From positions 1 to 13,059 of the forward strand of contig ONYB01000124.1 of assembly GCA_900321895.1 (NCBI GenBank): DNA of 13,059 nucleotides, read 5' to 3'. Each line of letters begins with the position of its first letter. The first letter of the stretch is position 1. This document shows, one piece after another, positions 6,064 through 13,059 of the stretch. This stretch comes from an uncultured Brachyspira sp. (GTDB taxonomy: Bacteria > Cyanobacteriota > Vampirovibrionia > Gastranaerophilales > Gastranaerophilaceae). The notes under the pieces are model-generated. The model was given only the letters and a program-made list of their open reading frames with translations. It was not told the DNA's origin and made no database searches. The translations under genes were made by a program, and so were the position numbers.

Positions 6064-7034
6064 TGAAAATATTAACATATATTTTAAAACGAATATTACA
6101 ATCCATACCGCTTTTGATTTTGGTATCCATAATCAGCTTTTTCATAATCAGACTAAGCCCTGTAGATCCGCTTGCAGAATTGAGGCTTAACCCTTCTGTT
6201 TCACAAGAAACATTGCAAAAAGAAACTCAAAGACTCGGATTAGACAAACCTATAATCGTACAATATGGTAAATGGGCAAAATCGTTTGTAAAAGGTGATT
6301 TGGGTATAACCTCAAACGGAGAAAAGGTTTCCGACAAATTAAAAGAGCGAATTCCAAACACATTACTTTTAACAACGATTGTAATTGCCTTAACTTGGAT
6401 TGTCGGAATTCCGCTAGGTGTGGCGGCGGCCTTGAAGTGGAAAACACCTTTTGATAGAATTTTGACGGTTTTGACGAGTGTCGGAATGGCAATCCCTTCA
6501 TTTTTCTTTGCGGTTTTGTTACTGATTATGGCGGTCAAAACGGGGTGGTTCCCGATTGGCGGGCTTACGAGTTCCAACTTTTTAGAAATGTCTTTTGGTG
6601 GGCAGGTTTGGGATATTACACATCATTTGATTTTGCCTGTAACCGTTCTTTTCACAATTTCACTTGCGGGACTGCAAAGACAGATGAGAGCAAATTTGCT
6701 TGATGTTTTAGACAGTGATTATGTAAAATTTGCAAGAGCAAAAGGTTTGAGCGAATTTGATGTTATTTATAAACACGCACTCAGAAATGCAATAAATCCG
6801 ATGATAACCATGTTGGGATTTGAGTTTGCAGGGTTGTTGAGCGGGGCTGCGTTAACAGAATACGTGTTCCAATATCCGGGGCTTGGTCGATTGATATTGG
6901 AGGCTGTTATGAAGTCCGATATAAATCTTGTAATGGCATCTTTGATGATGGGAGCAATAATGCTGATTTTGGGTAACTTAATCGCAGATATTCTCCTTAT
7001 TATCACAGATCCGAGGATTAGGGTGAAAGCATGA
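6063..7034 (+). CDS. oppB: Oligopeptide ABC transporter permease, OppB/DppB type
   Basis: A 323-residue integral membrane protein with about six membrane segments: about 9-30, 98-124, 132-158, 186-205, 247-268 and 287-316. The N-terminus (MKILTYILKRILQSIPLLIL) and the extracellular segment with GDLGITSNG near 78-86 are typical of the OppB/DppB subfamily. The cytoplasmic coupling (EAA-type) loop lies at about 221-243 (FARAKGLSEFDVIYKHALRN), and YPGLG occurs at 271-275. It would form the translocation channel with the next gene product. AAAAGGGG at 6051-6058 sits just ahead of the ATG, and the ATG shares a base with the oppA stop, so translation is coupled. No oddities; a near-certain family call. 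Confidence 0.93.
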   Translation: MKILTYILKRILQSIPLLILVSIISFFIIRLSPVDPLAELRLNPSVSQETLQKETQRLGLDKPIIVQYGKWAKSFVKGDLGITSNGEKVSDKLKERIPNTLLLTTIVIALTWIVGIPLGVAAALKWKTPFDRILTVLTSVGMAIPSFFFAVLLLIMAVKTGWFPIGGLTSSNFLEMSFGGQVWDITHHLILPVTVLFTISLAGLQRQMRANLLDVLDSDYVKFARAKGLSEFDVIYKHALRNAINPMITMLGFEFAGLLSGAALTEYVFQYPGLGRLILEAVMKSDINLVMASLMMGAIMLILGNLIADILLIITDPRIRVKA

Positions 7035-8098
7035 TTAGAGAAATTTTTCGACAACTAATGAAAGATAAATTTGCAAAAATCGCCCTGATTGTCTTGGGTA
7101 TAATTTATTTTGCCTTATTTTTTGCGGATTTTATTGCACCGTACACAAAAGATTTTTCGGACAGAACCATGGCATACGTGCCTCCTTCCAAAATTTTTGT
7201 AATTGACGAAAACGGTAAATTTTCAAAACCTTATACCTACAATTATACAAGAAGTTTTGATAATGAAAACTTGCGAATTGTCTACAATTTAGACAGAAGC
7301 CAAAAACACTACGTAAAATTTTTTGCAAAAGGTCAACCGTACAAATTTTTAGGAATTATTCCGGCAAGTCGTCATCTTGTGACAACAGACAGTGACGGAC
7401 GATTATTTCTGTTAGGAACGGATATTAACGGACGTGATGTCTTTTCACGGTTGTTATTTGGCGGAAGAATTTCTATGACAATCGGATTTTTAGCATTATT
7501 TGTACTTTTTCCGATTGGACTTTTGTATGGTGGAATTGCGGGATATTTTGGCGGAATTGTCGACACTCTAATGATGAGATTTGCTGAAGCGATTATGTCT
7601 ATTCCGAGTTTTTATCTTTTGATAATCCTTGCGTCGATTTTACCGGCAGGCATGACAAGCGTTCAAAGGTTTATACTAATAGTTGTAATCCTTGCCATGA
7701 TTGGTTGGGCAGGATTTGCGAGAGTTGTTCGAGGAATGGTTTTATCCATAAAAAATCAAGAATTTGTGCAGGCTGCAAAGTCAATCGGGGCATCACGTTT
7801 GCGTATTATTGTGAAACACATTTTACCGCAGACAGCGAGTTTTGTAATCGTGGCGATGACCCTTTCCGTTCCATCTTATATTCTTTCGGAATCAGGCTTA
7901 AGCTTTTTGGGGCTTGGTATCCAACAACCTGACGCAAGCTGGGGAAATATGCTAAAAGAAGCACAAGAATATACGAATATTATTTACAGACCTTGGCTCT
8001 TGACCCCCGGATTTTTAATTTTTATTGCGGTATTGGCGTTTAACCTTATAGGTGATACAATAAGAGATGTCCTTGACCCGAAAAGCAAAGTTCGATAG
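7031..8098 (+). CDS. oppC: Oligopeptide ABC transporter permease, OppC/DppC type
   Basis: A 355-residue partner permease. After a first membrane segment (about 15-35) comes an extracytoplasmic stretch of about 110 residues (36-145), longer than in many DppC proteins and like the form seen in OppC/YejE-type permeases. The hallmark LLGTDINGRDVFSRL lies at 127-141, right before the core membrane domain (five further segments to about 342). The coupling loop is at 244-270 (FVQAAKSIGASRLRIIVKHI). SGLSFLGLGIQQPDASWG at 288-305 is another typical motif. The ATG overlaps the oppB stop in ATGA (7031-7034), showing translational coupling. No OppD or OppF ATPase gene follows; the next gene is an MgtC family member 27 nt downstream. 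ATPases must come from another locus. Confidence 0.93.
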   Translation: MIREIFRQLMKDKFAKIALIVLGIIYFALFFADFIAPYTKDFSDRTMAYVPPSKIFVIDENGKFSKPYTYNYTRSFDNENLRIVYNLDRSQKHYVKFFAKGQPYKFLGIIPASRHLVTTDSDGRLFLLGTDINGRDVFSRLLFGGRISMTIGFLALFVLFPIGLLYGGIAGYFGGIVDTLMMRFAEAIMSIPSFYLLIILASILPAGMTSVQRFILIVVILAMIGWAGFARVVRGMVLSIKNQEFVQAAKSIGASRLRIIVKHILPQTASFVIVAMTLSVPSYILSESGLSFLGLGIQQPDASWGNMLKEAQEYTNIIYRPWLLTPGFLIFIAVLAFNLIGDTIRDVLDPKSKVR

Positions 8099-8125
8099 GC
8101 AATCAAGGCGAATTATGGAGAAGTT

Positions 8126-8860
8126 ATGTTGGAAAATATATTACAAAGTACGGAATTTTCAATATTTATAAGAGTGCTTATGGCGGTGCTGTTGGGCTTT
8201 GCCGTAGGTTTGGAACGTGAAATGACAAACAAATATGCGGGTTTGAGGACAAATATTCTTGTTTGTGTCGGGGCTTGCGTGTTTACAATCCTTTCAGTGT
8301 ATGGTTTTCCGACATTTGCCAACGGGGATAATGTTCTTATCGACCACGCAACAGGGATAAGAGATACCTCCCGTGTTGCGGCACAAGTCGTTACAGGTAT
8401 CGGTTTTATCGGTGGCGGTACGGTTTTAAGACACGGGGCAACAATTTTCGGGATTACGACAGCCGCAACCCTTTGGATGGCAGCAAGTATAGGTATGGCG
8501 TGCGGTACAGGCATGTTCCTGCTTGCCCTAATAGCAACGGTTTTGACGGTTTTGGTACTTATTTCGGTAAGATTTTTTGAAAAAAATGTACTTATCAAGA
8601 GCACAAAGAATTTGCGTAGATTGAAAATTAACCTTACTTGCGGAAACGAGTTTTCAAACACAATTTACGATTTTATCGTAGACAAATACCCGAATCTGCA
8701 CGAAATTTCCAAAAAGCAAAGCAAGCAGGATGAGAACCTCACAAAAATTAACGTTATTATTGACATAAACGACAGAAAACCCCTTCAATCAACATACAAA
8801 ATGTTCCAAAAGATTGAAGGAGTTGAGTCTGTATCTATTCAAGAGTACAACGAGGTTTAG
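8126..8860 (+). CDS. MgtC/SapB family membrane protein
   Basis: A 244-residue protein. About five membrane segments fill residues 10-150, with the family's signature: GLEREMTNKYAGLRTNILV (28-46), RVAAQVVTGIGFIGGGTV (83-100), and GITTAATLWMAASIGMACG (109-127). A soluble domain at about 160-244 resembles the ACT-like C-terminal domain of longer MgtC homologues. MgtC proteins are known for intracellular survival and low-magnesium growth in Salmonella and for affecting the F1Fo ATPase and membrane potential; many homologues in free-living bacteria are uncharacterised, so magnesium uptake should not be assumed. GGAG at 8115-8118 gives a good ribosome site 7 nt before the ATG. It follows oppC by 27 nt with no terminator and may be read through from the opp promoter. 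Its stop is 2 nt from that of a gene on the other strand. Confidence 0.9.
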   Translation: MLENILQSTEFSIFIRVLMAVLLGFAVGLEREMTNKYAGLRTNILVCVGACVFTILSVYGFPTFANGDNVLIDHATGIRDTSRVAAQVVTGIGFIGGGTVLRHGATIFGITTAATLWMAASIGMACGTGMFLLALIATVLTVLVLISVRFFEKNVLIKSTKNLRRLKINLTCGNEFSNTIYDFIVDKYPNLHEISKKQSKQDENLTKINVIIDINDRKPLQSTYKMFQKIEGVESVSIQEYNEV

Positions 8861-8862
8861 GG

Positions 8863-9156
8863 TTACGCCAAAATGCTGTAGGCGACGATTTCGTCAACAT
8901 TTATATTAAGCCAATCATACCTGAAACAGGCGTAATCGTTGCAATCGCAGTCACTGTCGTTGCATTCGCAATAATCTTTTAGTCTGCAAACAGTTGCGTC
9001 CTCAAGCGTAATTATATCTTCGTGGCATTCTTCGCAAAATCTTTCCGGCATGTTGAGTTCACCGTCGATTTTCAGGTACTGGGTAAAGATGACGATTTTG
9101 TTTGTTTCGTTTTTTTCGGCAATTTTGTAAATTGATTTAGATATAGGTCTGGACAT
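8863..9156 (-). CDS. Small cysteine-rich protein, putative metal binder
   Basis: A 97-residue protein with no signal peptide or membrane segment. Residues 1-35 look like a beta-rich head. The C-terminal half holds eight Cys (41, 44, 57, 63, 65, 70, 72, 77) and one His, arranged CEECHED, then VCRLKDYCECN, then DCDCNDYAC. The CxxCH opening and the repeated CxC pairs suggest one or two bound zinc ions or another metal; Asp and Glu are abundant around them. The ATG at 9154-9156 is well supported: an AGGAGGG on the minus strand lies 5 nt upstream, and an in-frame stop lies just before that. A later start at Met36 lacks such a site. I do not recognise a family. The gene converges on mgtC with 2 nt between the stops and no hairpin, so the two transcripts probably overlap. 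Confidence 0.75.
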   Translation of the reverse strand: MSRPISKSIYKIAEKNETNKIVIFTQYLKIDGELNMPERFCEECHEDIITLEDATVCRLKDYCECNDSDCDCNDYACFRYDWLNINVDEIVAYSILA

Positions 9157-9184
9157 ATTCCCTCCTTTTTACGAACGGATTATA
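9157..9184 (-). promoter_or_regulatory. Candidate promoter and ribosome site of the Cys-rich gene
   Basis: On the minus strand an exact TATAAT (plus-strand 9179-9184) is followed by a short leader with AGGAGGG, then the ATG. The -35 is weak (TCGTAA at 9202-9207, 17-nt spacer). The predicted leader is only about 15 nt. Confidence 0.4.
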
Positions 9185-9444
9185 AGCGACTATGACGGAA
9201 ATTACGATTGGAGAGGCGGGCAATTCTTTAAGCCTCACTATCACTTTGGAGAGGGAAATATTCGATTTGGTGCATAGCACCTGATAAGAACTTATTACCT
9301 TATTCACTTATTTACTTATTTACTTATTCACCTCGGTATGTAACATTTTCTTAACATGTTTCAACAAATTCCTAAAGTTTTTATCACAGTGTGCCGTATA
9401 TAAGAATACAAGTTACGATTAAAGAAAGGAATTGAACAAGACCT
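9185..9444. other. Divergent intergenic region with tandem 8-bp repeats and a plus-strand promoter
   Basis: The region between the divergent Cys-rich and coiled-coil genes. It contains a small hairpin (GGTGC 9269-9273 with GCACC 9277-9281), about five tandem copies of an 8-base unit ACTTATT(T/C/A) at 9290-9329, and near the right end TATATAAG (9397-9404) as a -10 region with no good -35. AAAGGA at 9425-9430 precedes the next ATG by 14 nt, a long spacing. A stop-free, start-less frame at 9131-9276 is discussed in the findings. Confidence 0.45.
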
Positions 9445-10578
9445 ATGGGTATGTCAGCTTCACAAGCAAGATTACTTAGTCTTACGGCAAGAATGACCGA
9501 TAACGAAAATTCTGCCCAAGACCTCTCTTATTCTAAAATAAGACTTGCTAACCAAACTGAACAACTTAATAATGACTACCTTGAATCTTTGGATGCTACA
9601 AAACTTACTGTTTTGACAGGTTTTAAAGATTCTGAAGAGGTTTACACAGATATTTCTTACGGGCTTATGACAGGGTATAACACGGTTGCTTGCGGTAAAC
9701 AGTACGTAGTTACCGATAGCAAAGGCAAAGTTCTTGTTACTGCTGCTCAAGCTAAAGCGTTTGAAAGCGGTAACGGTGACTTGAACAAGTTTTTGGCTGC
9801 AATGGGTTATTCTCAAGCAACTATTGATATTTCTGAAAAAAGTACAGCTTCAGAAGAAGATAAAGCTCTTGCTAAACAAAAAATTCATGAGGCTTGGGAT
9901 CAATACCTTACATCTGTAGGCTTACACTATGGTGACGATGAACACGGATTGGATTTCGGTTACACTTCATTTGGTACTGACGCATTTAACGGTTACCCGA
10001 CATATACTTTGACAGATTTGAAAACTGGGGCTAAGACTACAAAAGCTCTTAACTATGAAGGTACAACTCAAGAACAAAGAGAAATGTATGACTACGCAAC
10101 TTCTTTGACAGAAGCATATTACGGTGACTCTGATTCACTCGACAAACTCAAAACAGGTGCTAATTCTGACAACACAGGTTATATCAAATATTTGTCGAAT
10201 ATTTTCCAAAAAATGTTGAGTGCAGGTTTTTATACAGAAGATGAGCCGGACAAAACTTACAAAGATAATGCTTGGTTTGAACAAGGCTTGCGTGACGGCA
10301 AACTCTTGCTTGAATACTATTCAACAACAGATAAAAAATTCGTTCCGACTTCAATCGATTCCGATACGGCTATTCAAGAAGTTGAAGATGAAAGAGAAAT
10401 TGCTCTGATTGAACAAAAATACAAGAACAAACTTGATGATCTTGAAAAGAAAGATAACCAATTTGACCTTGAATTGAAAAAACTTGATACCGAACATAAC
10501 GCATTGCAAACGGAATATGATGCGGTTAAGTCGGTAATTGATAAAAACGTTGAAAAAACATTCAACATTTTCTCGTAA
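9445..10578 (+). CDS. Coiled-coil protein with conserved-looking N-terminus, function unknown
   Basis: A 377-residue protein with no signal peptide and no membrane segment. It starts MGMSASQARLLSLTARMTDN, an N-terminal motif I associate, from memory, with a protein family common in gut Gastranaerophilales; this is recall, not a search. Residues 20-60 look helical (rich in Asn, Gln, Leu). The middle (about 65-300) is rich in Tyr, Thr, Gly and Asp. The last 70 residues (about 309-377) form a long charged coiled coil with heptads (EIALIEQKYKNKLDDLEKKD onward) and end NVEKTFNIFS. A helical N-terminus, a variable middle and a coiled-coil C-terminus without a signal peptide is the general plan of flagellin/FlgL-type and other proteins exported by type III machinery. 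That resemblance is architectural only; no flagellar gene is near. It is a single-gene unit ending in a strong terminator. Confidence 0.75.
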   Translation: MGMSASQARLLSLTARMTDNENSAQDLSYSKIRLANQTEQLNNDYLESLDATKLTVLTGFKDSEEVYTDISYGLMTGYNTVACGKQYVVTDSKGKVLVTAAQAKAFESGNGDLNKFLAAMGYSQATIDISEKSTASEEDKALAKQKIHEAWDQYLTSVGLHYGDDEHGLDFGYTSFGTDAFNGYPTYTLTDLKTGAKTTKALNYEGTTQEQREMYDYATSLTEAYYGDSDSLDKLKTGANSDNTGYIKYLSNIFQKMLSAGFYTEDEPDKTYKDNAWFEQGLRDGKLLLEYYSTTDKKFVPTSIDSDTAIQEVEDEREIALIEQKYKNKLDDLEKKDNQFDLELKKLDTEHNALQTEYDAVKSVIDKNVEKTFNIFS

Positions 10579-10642
10579 AAATTTTAATAATTTCCTTTTC
10601 CTATATTTCCTAAAATTACAATTTCGTAACTTTTTTCCCCTT

Positions 10643-10670
10643 CCACTTTTTCCCAAAAGTGGTTTTTTTT
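10643..10670 (+). terminator. Intrinsic terminator after the coiled-coil gene
   Basis: CCACTTTT (10643-10650) pairs perfectly with AAAAGTGG (10655-10662) around TCCC, followed by eight T (10663-10670). It lies 65 nt after the stop of the coiled-coil gene. Confidence 0.9.
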
Positions 10671-10685
10671 ATGAAAAATTCCCAT

Positions 10686-10728
10686 AAAAATGCAGGCTCG
10701 AAATTTTCGACACCTGCATTTTTTTTGA
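10686..10728 (-). terminator. Bidirectional intrinsic terminator, downstream end of gyrB
   Basis: AAAAATGCAGG (10686-10696) and CCTGCATTTTT (10713-10723) form an eleven-base-pair stem, with an inner TCGAA/TTCGA stem in the loop region. The plus strand continues with T and the minus strand ends in five T and A, so it can stop transcripts from either side. It is the only terminator candidate for gyrB, about 16 nt past its stop, and is a backup for the coiled-coil gene. Confidence 0.85.
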
Positions 10729-10743
10729 ATTGTTTATTTCTTC

Positions 10744-13059
10744 CTATGTATCAATGTTTGTTGCGTAAACGGCATTGGCTTCAATAAAGTCGCGACGCGG
10801 TTCAACTTTGTCACCCATAAGAATATCGAACAACTGATCGCAAAGCATTGCGTCTTCAATGCTAACTTTCAATAAAGTTCTTGTAGAAGGATCCATAGTT
10901 GTTTCCCAAAGTTGTTGCGGCATCATTTCACCCAACCCTTTGAAACGCTGGATTGTCATACCTTTTTGACCTCTGTCATCAATGATTTTTTGAAGTTTTT
11001 CAAATGAATTGATATCATATTGTTCGGTATCTGTTTCCAAAAGTAATCCGTCGGACTCTTCAATCAAATAATCTCTGATGAGCGGATAAGCAGTCTTTAA
11101 TCTCTTGAATTCCGAACTCTTGATGATGTTTTGGTTCAAAATAACGTGTTCTTCTTCGTTGAAATTCAACTGAATTGAATATTTTGAATTTTCAGGAGTA
11201 TATTTTAAAGAAGCCACATATTTTGCCGCATCGTGTATGTTGTAATTTTCTGCGTGATCTTTCAGGTAGTGGTTCAAATAGTCGATGATTTCGTTCATTT
11301 TAGCTTGATCTTCAAAATCTTCAGGAGTAATTCCCGAACGTACCAAACCTCTCAAAACAACTGCAGGATACAAGTTCAAAATCGGGTTGTTGTAAGAGTT
11401 GTAGAATGTTGCCATATTTTTGACCAGTTCAAGTAGATCATCGCCTGTTTTTACGTTAGATTTTTTCTTATCAGAAAGGCTCAATGACTTGATACCACGT
11501 TCTTTCAACATTTTGTCGAGAGCGTGTTCGTCGTATAAGTATTCTATATTCTTTCCGATTGTAACCTTAAACAAAGGCGGTTGAGCGATGTAAACATAGC
11601 CGTTATCGATAAGCGGTTTTGCATAACGGAAGAAGAATGTCAAAAGCAAGGTTCTGATGTGAGCACCGTCGACATCCGCATCGGTCATGATGATAATTTT
11701 GTGATATCTAAGCTTGTCGATTCCGACATCTTCTTCGTTTTTAGAAATGTTAATACCGAAAGCCTGAACCATGGATTGGATTTCGTTGTTTGCGTAAATT
11801 TTGTCCAATCTTGCTTTTTCGACGTTAAGGATTTTACCTCTTAGTGGCAAAATAGCCTGAAACATTCTGTTTCTGCCTTGTTTTGCAGAACCGCCCGCAG
11901 AATCACCCTCAACGATGTAGATTTCGCATTTTTCAGGTTCTCTGTTTGAGCAGTCGGCGAGTTTACCAGGAAGGGTTGAGTTTTCAAGAACGGATTTTCT
12001 TCTGGTAAGTTCTCTTGCACGTCTTGCAGCTTCTCTTGCACGTTGAGCTTGCAGAGTTTTTTCAAGAATCATTTTAGCGACTTTCGGGTTAAATTCTAAC
12101 CATTCTTGTAATTTTTCTTTAACAGCGTCTTGAACCGCTCCCATAGCTTCTTGCGAACCTAGTTTTTCTTTTGTCTGACCTTCGAACTCAGGGTTAGGAA
12201 TTTTGACGGAAACGATTGCCGTCAAGCCTTCTCTGACGTCCTCACCGGAAAGGTTTTGATCAGAATCTTTTAAGATGTTATTTTTTCTTGCGTAATCGTT
12301 GAAAACACGAGTGATAGAGTTTCTGAACCCTGTCAAGTGGGTACCGCCCGAGTGGGTGTTGATGTTGTTCGCAAAGGAAAGAACACTTTCGTTGTATGCA
12401 TCAGTGTATTGCATAGCGACTTCGACTTGCATAGCGTCAACGACTTTGTCGATGTAAATCGGTTTGTCGTGGAGTACGGTTTTATTTTTATTCAAAAATT
12501 CAACATAACTTCCGATACCGCCTGCATAGTGGAAGGTTTCTTCCGAGCCTGTTGCGTCAACGTGGAAGATGATTTTCAAACCTTTGTTTAAAAATGCCAT
12601 TTCACGAAGTCTGTTAGCGATTACATCGCAGTCGATTTCTGTAGTCTCGGTAAAGATTTCCGGATCAGGCCAGAAGGTTGTTTTCGTACCGGTTTTTTCA
12701 GTAGCAGCACCTTTTTCGACCGGAGTCATCGGTTCACCTCTCATATATTCTTGTTTCCAGACGTAGCCTTGACGAGAAACTTCAACGATATATTTTTCAG
12801 AAAGTGCGTTAACGACAGACGCACCAACACCGTGAAGTCCGCCAGACACTTTGTAACCGCCGTCACCGAATTTTCCGCCTGCGTGAAGAACGGTGTGAAC
12901 GATTTCAAGTGCGGATTTGCCAGTGTCGGCTTTAATATCAACAGGAATGCCGCGGCCGTTATCTTCAACGGTAACACTGTTATCTTTGTGAATGGTAACG
13001 TGAATATCGGTACAGAACCCTGCTAAAGATTCGTCAATAGAGTTGTCAACGATTTCGTA
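10744..13059 (-). CDS. gyrB: DNA gyrase subunit B, N-terminus cut by the window edge
   Basis: The frame runs from the window's right edge to a TAG at 10744-10746, 771 residues visible; about 40 are missing at the N-terminus by comparison with E. coli GyrB. The GTG at 12849 is internal, not a start: the frame continues upstream in phase with YEIVDNSIDESLAG, the ATP-site Asn/Glu motif. Further landmarks: DNGRGIP, HAGGKFGDGGYKVSGG and LHGVGASVVNALS in the GHKL ATPase domain; EGDSAGGSAKQGRNRMFQAI (from 11910 leftwards) and DADVDGAHIRT (from about 11682) in the metal-binding Toprim domain; QRFKGLGEM and VEPRRDFIEANA near the end. About 170 extra residues lie between DADVDG and QRFKGLGEM compared with the short Gram-positive form, so this is the long, E. 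coli-like form. With GyrA it introduces negative supercoils using ATP. Gyrase rather than ParE is indicated by the QLWETTMDP and C-terminal boxes. Confidence 0.96.
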   Translation of the reverse strand, partial: YEIVDNSIDESLAGFCTDIHVTIHKDNSVTVEDNGRGIPVDIKADTGKSALEIVHTVLHAGGKFGDGGYKVSGGLHGVGASVVNALSEKYIVEVSRQGYVWKQEYMRGEPMTPVEKGAATEKTGTKTTFWPDPEIFTETTEIDCDVIANRLREMAFLNKGLKIIFHVDATGSEETFHYAGGIGSYVEFLNKNKTVLHDKPIYIDKVVDAMQVEVAMQYTDAYNESVLSFANNINTHSGGTHLTGFRNSITRVFNDYARKNNILKDSDQNLSGEDVREGLTAIVSVKIPNPEFEGQTKEKLGSQEAMGAVQDAVKEKLQEWLEFNPKVAKMILEKTLQAQRAREAARRARELTRRKSVLENSTLPGKLADCSNREPEKCEIYIVEGDSAGGSAKQGRNRMFQAILPLRGKILNVEKARLDKIYANNEIQSMVQAFGINISKNEEDVGIDKLRYHKIIIMTDADVDGAHIRTLLLTFFFRYAKPLIDNGYVYIAQPPLFKVTIGKNIEYLYDEHALDKMLKERGIKSLSLSDKKKSNVKTGDDLLELVKNMATFYNSYNNPILNLYPAVVLRGLVRSGITPEDFEDQAKMNEIIDYLNHYLKDHAENYNIHDAAKYVASLKYTPENSKYSIQLNFNEEEHVILNQNIIKSSEFKRLKTAYPLIRDYLIEESDGLLLETDTEQYDINSFEKLQKIIDDRGQKGMTIQRFKGLGEMMPQQLWETTMDPSTRTLLKVSIEDAMLCDQLFDILMGDKVEPRRDFIEANAVYATNIDT

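Noticed and set aside
8113..8661. Minus-strand open frame of 182 codons opposite mgtC
   Set aside because: Antisense to a frame carrying all MgtC signature motifs; no ribosome site; Pro/Thr/Ala-rich shadow composition.
9192..9284. A 30-codon ATG frame in the divergent intergenic region
   Set aside because: No ribosome site or promoter, and it overlaps another equally open frame; length is within chance.
10744..12849. Reading gyrB as starting at the GTG at 12849
   Set aside because: The same frame continues without a stop to the window edge and encodes the conserved ATP-binding motifs, so the GTG is an internal valine.
12337..13026. Several plus-strand open frames of 65-91 residues opposite gyrB, and similar ones at 11233-11844
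   Set aside because: They mirror the well-conserved gyrB frame, lack ribosome sites, and their sequences are shadow-like (Val- and Phe-rich).

Overview
The window is AT-rich bacterial chromosome with ordinary housekeeping genes at both ends: the tail of a type I signal peptidase at the left and a 5'-cut DNA gyrase subunit B at the right. Lineage is inferred, not proven. The 377-residue protein starting MGMSASQARLLSLTAR, the Asn/Gln/Met-rich secreted TPR protein and the AT-rich coding style resemble gut Gastranaerophilales (Vampirovibrionia, formerly Melainabacteria). I see no tRNA, rRNA, CRISPR array, transposase or phage gene.

Layout, left to right: lepB C-terminus (1-108); a promoter region with a perfect 12-bp direct repeat; a secreted poly-Q TPR protein (235-1341) and a cytosolic TPR-like protein (1358-1954), probably one unit; a type I-beta DAHP synthase, first step of the shikimate pathway (2020-3048); a 200-nt gap with nested hairpins and a promoter; a membrane-anchored LysM protein (3249-3815) with a strong terminator. 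Then comes an oligopeptide ABC-importer cassette with binding protein and two permeases (4210-8098) but no ATPases, followed by an MgtC/SapB family membrane protein (8126-8860). A small Cys-rich protein on the minus strand (8863-9156) converges on it with a 2-nt gap. The coiled-coil protein (9445-10578) and gyrB converge on a pair of terminators.

The most interesting part is the apparently empty 3874-4209 stretch. It has the layout of a complete type I toxin-antitoxin locus. On the plus strand there is a TATAAT promoter, a long structured leader, a strong Shine-Dalgarno and a 23-residue hydrophobic peptide starting at GTG (4011-4082). On the minus strand there is a near-consensus promoter (TTGAAA-N16-TATAAT) immediately downstream, reading back through the 3' half of the peptide gene, and ending at a perfect 9-bp hairpin plus T-run inside it. 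The predicted antisense RNA is about 90 nt. I recognise no named family for the peptide.

The opp genes are tightly coupled (1-nt and 4-nt overlaps) and must borrow ATPases encoded elsewhere. Their first gene has no Shine-Dalgarno, and an extended -10 element puts its predicted transcription start at the ATG, suggesting a leaderless message.
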